Source of the DNA: Phlegmacium glaucopus
Lineage: Eukaryota; Basidiomycota; Agaricomycetes; Agaricales; Cortinariaceae
DNA: 10,482 bases
Reading direction: 5' to 3'
NCBI GenBank assembly: GCA_015039465.1
Contig: MU130271.1
Location: 1 to 10,482, forward strand
Shown here one piece after another: positions 5,168 to 10,482 of this stretch; position 1 is the stretch's first letter, and each line of letters starts with the position of its first letter. The translations under genes were made by a program, and so were the position numbers. The notes under the pieces are model-generated. The model did not search any database and was not told the origin of the DNA. It saw only the letters and a list, made by a program, of their open reading frames with translations.

Positions 5168-7758
5168 AACAACACTGACACCTCACATCGACATCGACAT
5201 CCAGTCCAGTCATTCCACCCGTGATATTCACCTCACCCCTACATCCACGGTCTTATACTGCATATTCAACTCAAATATATCTCATTCTCGATCAATTTCA
5301 GTAGTTACAGCAGCTTCGGTGGTCGTTTACAGTTCATTTACAAGGGGTTTTCACAATTTCTGTCCGATATTAATATGAACAGCTTTAACTTGAGTATATC
5401 TGGGAAATTATATTAGTCCCCACACAAATCGAAAAAAAAAGAATGAAACAAAAAACGAACGTGTCAAGTGCATATTCTCCCAACTCGCGGCCTATCCCAG
5501 ACTGTTTATATCCTCCAAATGGAACATTTATCTCCGTAGTCTGAGCGCAATTGACCTGTAATGCCATGATCGGTTCAGACAAGAATAAAATATTTAAAAA
5601 AAGCAAAACGGACCCATGTAGACCCAGCCTCCACAGCGTGAGCCACCCTAATCGCCCTACTGATATTATCAGAAAATATATGAGCAGCCAATCCATAAGT
5701 CGTATTGTTCGCCATCTCCACGACTTCAGCTTCATCTTTGAACTTGATAATAACAGCTACAGGACCGAAGATTTCTTCCTTGACAATCTTCATGTCGGGA
5801 TGAACATCTGTAAAGATGGTGGGTTTGATAAAGTATCCTTCGTTTCCGTGAGGTTCACCACCGTGGTGGACAGTAGCGCCTGCTGCTTTGCCGGAATCAA
5901 TGTAACCCATGATTTGCTGATTGAAAAACAAAGGTTAAACCAAACCATGGTCCATAAGAAAAAGGATGGAAGACATACGTCGAACTGGATTTTCGATACC
6001 TGTGGACCGTGTTCAGTTCCTTGACCAAATGGATCACCAGTTTTCGAGGTGAGGTCTGCGGCAATAGCAGTGAATTTGGTCAAGAACAGATCGTAAATCC
6101 CCTCTTGCACAAAGATGCGAGAACCAGCGACACAAGATTGACCTTTATAAGCACTAAGTATGTCTGTAGAAACCTCTGGATAGAATACGCACCCATGTTG
6201 GCGCTAATTGAGAATAAGAAAGGTTCTGTGAAACATTAAAGTGTACAGGTGGACCGAGAGACATACAAGATTCCAAACGAGGCCCATTTGATAGCTTGAT
6301 CAAGGTTAGCATCATCAAATATCACACAAGGACTCTTTCCCCCCAATTCCAATGTGACGACCTTCAGATTGGACTCTGCTGAAGCCTTCAAGATTTTCCG
6401 ACCAGTGAGCGTGCTTCCAGTGAACGCAATCTTCTCAATAAGCGGATGTTCACTGATAGCTTGTCCAACGGTGGCGCCTTAAAAAGAAAAAAAAAAGCAA
6501 TTCATCATCAGAAAAAAAACTGATCAGCGTCATAGTGAATGGGATGATTATACCATAACCGTTTACGATGTTGACCACACCAGGCGGGAAACCGGCTTCA
6601 TTGATAAGCCCTGCAAGTTTGAGTGCAGTCAGGGGGGTGATCTCCGAAGGCTGAGGAATCATCGAGGGTTAAATCTCAACGAAACTTTAGGAAGCATTGA
6701 GTCTGACCTTTAGAACAGTCGTATTCCCGGTCGCGAGTGCAGGACCAATCTTCCACGCAACCATCCCCTGCGTTAAATACATAAGTTGGATGTTAGAATG
6801 TATTGATAGAGCAAAACATACTAAGGGGAAGTTCCACGGCGTGATTTGTCCCTAGTATTGAATGACTGATGAGGAAAAAGAAAACACAATCATGGGATGA
6901 ATAATGAACATACCACAACGCCATATGGTTCATGCCTCGTGTAAGCTAATTTTTTCTCATTGGTCTATGACGGACGTTGAGCGAATTCCTTGAAGGCAGG
7001 CACTGGTACCAACCTCAATGGTCTTCCCTTGAACCTTATCCGCCCACCCAGCATAGTACCGCAAACATGCAACAACACCGGTAATATCACCATGTTTCGC
7101 ATTCGCCCAGACCTTGCCTGTTACATTATTATAACGCGATATATTTAGAATAAAAGATAAACCAGGTCGACATCGAACATACCAACGTCCAAAGCCTCCA
7201 GCGCTGCAAATTCGTCTATGTGCTCTTCGATCAAGTTAGCGAGTTTGTTAAGCAACTTTCCTCGCACGGCTCCTGGACAGTGTAATCCCCACGTAGTCTT
7301 GTATGCCTAAACGGAGACGATCAGTAAGTGGATATGGTCCGGTCATTGTAGTCCATCTCACTTTCTTGGCCGCATCTACGGCCAGATCGACATCTTTTTT
7401 GGTTCCCGCTGCAACGCTGGTGATAAATTTTCCCGTCGCTGCGAAGGGATAGCAGAGTTATCAGTGTTTCTGATGTAAAGGAAATAAAGGGAGAAAGCTC
7501 ACCAGGGTTAATGACACTTTGGAAGAGTAAAGTAAAGATGTAATCGAATGAATAGATGATGAGAACAGGACTAACTCGATACTCCCTCCTTCGACGGGAT
7601 CAACCCATTGTCCTCCTATGAACAATCTATAAGGCGGTGGGGAAAGCTCGGTGAGCTCAAAAGTACCATCCAATGTAGGAACATACTCACCCAGTGTTAA
7701 TGGTGACTTCACCTTTATAAGCAGGCGTATCGAATTTGTGCGTATAAGTACCAGGCAT
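5168..7758. repeat. Tandem duplication, left unit (ALDH plus 3' flank)
   Basis: This block is repeated to the right from 8520 onward in the same orientation, at a period of 3352 bp at the left edge and 3365 bp at the stop codon. Homology begins sharply at aacaacactgac (5168) versus aacaactctgac (8520) and covers the 3' flank, all exons and all introns that can be compared. The 3' flank nearest the stop (about 5230-5350) is almost unchanged between units. A hexamer-like stretch (acatcg repeated) at 5183-5202 corresponds to acatcc repeats at 8536-8559. Confidence 0.88.
5351..7758 (-). CDS. NAD(P)-dependent aldehyde dehydrogenase, complete, 16 exons
   Basis: Oxidises aldehydes to carboxylic acids with NAD(P)+. 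Exons: 7758-7691, 7626-7576, 7516-7503, 7438-7362, 7306-7183, 7117-7014, 6964-6914, 6851-6822, 6767-6708, 6650-6554, 6477-6267, 6203-6193, 6142-5979, 5916-5614, 5555-5461, 5399-5351. All introns are GT..AG and the exons sum to 1509 nt, giving 502 residues, the normal ALDH1/2 length. Visible landmarks: TPWNFP with Asn170, TVLKPSE with Lys193 and Glu196 (binding of the cofactor ribose, favouring NAD), FTGSTLTG at 244-251, LELGGKS with general-base Glu269, GQSCVAGSR with nucleophile Cys303, EEIFGPVAV, and a C-terminus ending VHINIGQKL. The N-terminus [15 protein letters not shown] lacks a mitochondrial presequence, and QKL is not a canonical peroxisomal signal, so it is probably cytosolic. Oddities are the 11-nt exon at the active-site loop and a weak donor (gttggt) after exon 6. 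A second copy lies upstream and a fragment lies at 1-331. Physiological substrate unknown. Confidence 0.93.
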
Positions 7759-7809
7759 TGATGAAGTAGGTATGGGGAAGGAGGTAGTAGGACGAGAAGC
7801 AGCCACTGG

Positions 7810-7817
7810 CTTTTATA
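7810..7817 (-). promoter_or_regulatory. TATA box of the complete ALDH gene
   Basis: On the minus strand the sequence reads TATAAAAG, with its near edge 52 bp before the ALDH start codon at 7758. This spacing allows initiation about 25-35 bp downstream and a short 5' leader. The other ATG in the area (7861, minus) lies upstream of the box and so would not be in this transcript. Confidence 0.6.
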
Positions 7818-7875
7818 CAATCCACCATCCTTGCGGTGCCGAGGCTACTTTGATTTCCATGATGTGAGCTCGTCC

Positions 7876-7893
7876 AGGGGCGCTTTTCACGTG
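7876..7893. promoter_or_regulatory. Possible stress element and CACGTG palindrome
   Basis: AGGGG at 7876-7880 matches the fungal stress-response element core (AGGGG/CCCCT), and CACGTG at 7888-7893 is a perfect E-box palindrome, both about 60-75 bp upstream of the ALDH TATA box. They sit between the divergently transcribed ALDH and hypothetical gene. Such short motifs occur by chance, so binding is an inference only. Confidence 0.25.
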
Positions 7894-7931
7894 GTCGTCG
7901 TAACCATCAATGAATCCAAGAATGAAGGGTA

Positions 7932-8483
7932 TCTTTCATTTCATTTCAGCCCGCATTTCAGGTCAAGTTTCTTTCAGTCCCTTGAATGAACCTATATCTT
8001 TCTTACTCATATCATATCCTAGTTGTCGAAATGGCAACTCCAGCAACATTACAATTTACACCCGATATTGCGACGCCTGCGGCAGACTCATCCACAAAGC
8101 AGCGCAGAAGTGTACCAAAAAGGCGTATGTTTAAGCGTATGATCTATGGATTCGCCTTCTCCACGGATGAGCTGGAGGCGTGGGGTCGGCAGCGATTCGG
8201 CCATACAGATGATGAGGAGGTCCTGGAGGGCTACATTAGTAAATCGATGGGACCTCTGTTCACTGGTTGTTACCGCTTGTGGCGACGGACGTCCATGCAC
8301 TTTGTTACCTACAACACGGGCCCTCGCCGCCACGAGTCGGATTGGTGTCTTACCTTCGCGGACAATCTCTCCCCGACACCGCCACGCCTCCTCCGAGAGA
8401 AATCATCGACGAGATGAAGGAGAACCTACGCATCGAGCAAGAACCTCAATGGTATCGGTTCCACGGCGATTGAAAGGTAGCCA
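7932..8483. repeat. Inverted repeat arm B (552 bp)
   Basis: Reverse-complement partner of 1363-1914, with equal length and sharp edges. It contains the frameshifted hypothetical gene and about 99 bp of its 5' flank. It lies between the two ALDH copies, ending only about 37 bp before the homologous 3' flank of the right-hand ALDH begins at 8520. The 6-kb spacer between the arms holds several unrelated genes. Confidence 0.85.
8031..8473 (+). pseudogene. Hypothetical protein, frameshifted copy (inverted-repeat arm B)
   Basis: Sister of the gene at 1819-1373. From the ATG at 8031 it reads the same core (YGFAFSTDELEAWGRQRFG, MGPLFTGCYRLWRRTSMHFV, RRHESDWCLTF). At 8371-8374 a run of five C has become four; the frame then shifts after residue 115 and stops at 8415-8417, giving a 128-residue product with a foreign 13-residue tail. 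The original frame continues to TGA at 8471-8473 and would end WYRFHGD. Near the start, this copy lacks 10 bases and has 7 extra bases relative to the sister; the two changes compensate, altering residues 4-9 while keeping the frame. The late frameshift could be a true inactivation, a tolerated C-terminal change or an assembly error. The gene is transcribed divergently from the complete ALDH. Confidence 0.6.
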
Positions 8484-8519
8484 TCTAATTCCAGTGTCTT
8501 CCATCTCTGGCAACTAGCC

Positions 8520-10482
8520 AACAACTCTGACACTTCACATCCACATCCATATCCACATCTAGTCCAGCCCATTCCACCCGTGATACTCACCTCACCCCAG
8601 CCCCTACATCCAGAGTCTTACACTGCATATTCAACTCAAATATATCTCATTCTCGATCAATTTCAGTAGTTACAGCAGCTTCAGTGGTCGTTTACAGTTC
8701 ATTTACAAGGGGTTTTCACAGTTTCTGTCCAATATTAATATGAACAGCTTTAACTTGAGTATATCTGGAAAATTATATTAGTCCCCATACAAATCGGAAA
8801 AAAAAATGAAACAGATACGAACGTGTCAAGCGCATATTCTCCCAACTCGCGGCCTATCCCAGACTGTTTGTATCCTCCAAACGGAACATTTAGGTCAACA
8901 CTCTGCGCACAATTGACCTATAATCCCATGATCGGTTCGAACAAGATTGAGATATTCAACAAAGCAAAAAAAAAAAAGGACGGACCCATGTAGACCCAGC
9001 CTCCACAGCATGAGCCATCCTAATCGCCCTACTAACATTCTGAGTAAATAAATGAGCAGCCAATCCGTAAGTCGTATTGTTCGCCATCTCCACAACCTCA
9101 GCTTCATCTTTGAACTTGATAACAACGGCTACAGGGCCGAAAATTTCTTCCTTGACAATCTTCATATCAGCATGAACGTCCGTGAAGATGGTGGGTTTGA
9201 TAAAGTATCCTTCGTTTCCGTGAGGTTCACCACCGTGGTGGACAGTAGCACCTGCTGCTTTGCCGGAATCAATGTAACCCATGACGCGCTGATGAAGGAA
9301 GAGTTAGAAGAGTCCATAGGAAAAGGATGGAAGACATACGTCGAATTGAATTTTCGATACTTGTGGGCCGTGTTCAGTTCCTTGAGCGAATGGATCACCA
9401 ATTTTCGAGGTAAGGTCTGCGGCAAGACCAGTGAATTTGGTTAAGAACTGATCGTAAATCCCTTCTTGCACAAAGATGCGAGAACCAGCGACACAAGATT
9501 GACCTTTAGAATCACTAAGCATGATGTAGAAACGTCTATAGGTAGAAATACACACCCATGTTGGAGCTAATTTAGAAGAAGAATGGTTAGCATGCAGTGA
9601 AACATGAAGATATACAGGTGACGAAGATATACAGGTGACTGAGACACATACAAGATTCCAAGGGAAGCCCATTTGATAGCTTGATCGAGGTCAGCATCAT
9701 CAAATATCACACAAGGACTCTTTCCGCCCAATTCCAACGTTACCACTTTTAGATTGGACTCCGATGAAGCCTTCAAGATTTTGCGACCAGTGAGCGTGCT
9801 TCCAGTGAACGCAATCTTCTCAATAAGGGGATGCTCGCTGATAGCTTGTCCGACGGTGTCCCCTTTATGAAAAAAAATCATCATCAGCAAAAACTGATCA
9901 GTGTCATAGTGAATAGAATGATTATACCATAACCGTTTACGATGTTGACGACACCAGGCGGGAAACCAGCTTCGTTGATAAGGCCTGCAAGTTTCAGTGC
10001 AGTCAGGGGGGTGATCTCCGAAGGCTGAGAAATAATCAAAGGTTTAGATCTCAAGGAGACTTTGGGAAGCCTTGTTCCTGACCTTTAGAACAGTCGTATT
10101 GCCTGTCGCGAGGGCGGGACCAATCTTCCATCCCACCATTGCCTATATAAAATACATAAACTAGATGTCAGGATGTATTGATACAGGAAAACGCACCAAG
10201 GGGAAGTTCCACGGTGTGATTTGTCCCTAATATTGAACAACTGATGAGAAAAGAGAATACACAGTTCATGGGATAAATAATGAACATACCACAACGCCAT
10301 ATGGTTCATGCCTCGTGTAAGCTAATTTTTTCTCATTGGTCTATCACGGACGTTGAGCCAATTCTTTGAAGGCAGGCACTGGTACTTACCTCAATGGTCT
10401 TCCCTTGAACCTTATCCGCCCACCCAGCATAGTACCGCAAACATGCAACAACACCGGTAATATCACCATGTTTCGCATTCGC
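8520..10482. repeat. Tandem duplication, right unit (partial)
   Basis: Direct repeat of the block starting at 5168, here running off the window edge. Exon lengths match the left unit one for one, and introns remain alignable. Coding sequence of the longest shared exon (9288-8986 versus 5916-5614) is roughly 92 percent identical by eye, while the last exon and adjacent 3' flank are closer to 96 percent. Confidence 0.88.
8716..10482 (-). CDS. Aldehyde dehydrogenase, second tandem copy (5' end outside window)
   Basis: The same family and exon plan as the gene at 7758-5351. Visible exons: 10482-10390 (partial, entering at WAN of the sixth exon), 10340-10290, 10226-10197, 10142-10083, 10024-9928, 9862-9652, 9566-9556, 9503-9340, 9288-8986, 8917-8823, 8764-8716. 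Each has exactly the same length as its counterpart and the frame is open to TGA. Active-site features are all present: [26 protein letters not shown] and GQSCVAGSR, so it should be catalytically competent. Differences from the neighbour include PLAMVGW for PLGMVAW, FSNMG for FANMG, RVMGY for [19 protein letters not shown] for [14 protein letters not shown], and CAQSVDLNV for CAQTTEINV. Its sixth intron has the consensus donor gtaagt where the other copy has gttggt. Roughly the first 115 residues and the promoter lie beyond the right edge. Confidence 0.92.

Noticed and set aside
5351..5365. Peroxisomal targeting signal at the ALDH C-terminus (QKL)
   Set aside because: The canonical first position is Ser, Ala or Cys. 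QKL is too weak to claim targeting from sequence alone.
5551..6024. Long plus-strand open frame across the ALDH 3' exons (and its counterparts at 60-311 and 9052-9444)
   Set aside because: It is antisense to well-supported ALDH exons and recurs in all three copies only because the exons are conserved. Its translation has no family resemblance.
1363..8483. Reading the inverted repeat arms as terminal repeats of one 7-kb transposon
   Set aside because: The arms hold an ordinary gene, the interior has no transposase or integrase, the interior ALDH is itself part of a tandem duplication that extends past the right arm, and no target duplications are seen.

Overview
The window looks like nuclear DNA of a filamentous basidiomycete, probably an agaricomycete. 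The clearest gene has 16 exons separated by introns of about 45-75 bp with GT..AG borders, several exons are tiny (11, 14 and 30 nt), there are no bacterial ribosome binding sites or operons, and the lineage-type hypothetical proteins fit that group. The call rests on gene architecture and protein style, not on a marker gene.

Layout. (1) 1-331, minus strand: a truncated third copy of an aldehyde dehydrogenase (ALDH) gene, cut at its 5' side in the middle of an exon. (2) 332-1362: patchwork with an orphan terminal exon on the plus strand (507-620) and a tentative four-exon small gene on the minus strand (1143-755). (3) 1363-1914, minus strand: arm A of a 552-bp inverted repeat carrying an intact 148-codon gene of unknown function. 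(4) 1915-3092: gene-poor, with degenerate short repeats. (5) 3093-4034, plus strand: a 313-residue single-exon protein with an acidic middle and a PD-(D/E)XK nuclease-like C-terminal half. (6) 4035-5167: mostly empty, ending in a coding relic on the minus strand (5124-4881). (7) 5168-7758, minus strand: a complete ALDH gene, 502 residues when spliced, with all catalytic residues present. (8) 7759-7931: short divergent intergenic region with a good TATA box for the ALDH. (9) 7932-8483, plus strand: arm B of the inverted repeat, the same hypothetical gene with a one-base deletion. (10) 8520-10482, minus strand: a second ALDH gene, tandem to the first at a period of about 3.35 kb, complete at its 3' end and running off the right edge.

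Interpretation. The two long ALDH genes are NAD(P)-dependent aldehyde dehydrogenases of the ALDH1/2-like group, which oxidise aldehydes to carboxylic acids; nothing visible targets them to mitochondria or peroxisomes. The locus has been shaped by tandem duplication, truncation and probably one inversion. Inverting the block between about 1363 and 5167 would place the hypothetical gene next to the ALDH 3' flank exactly as it lies in the right-hand unit. I see no evidence of a new multi-gene system. The more interesting signals are the genome rearrangement, the 11-nt microexon at the catalytic loop, a copy-specific weak splice donor, the nuclease-like ORF and several orphan coding fragments.
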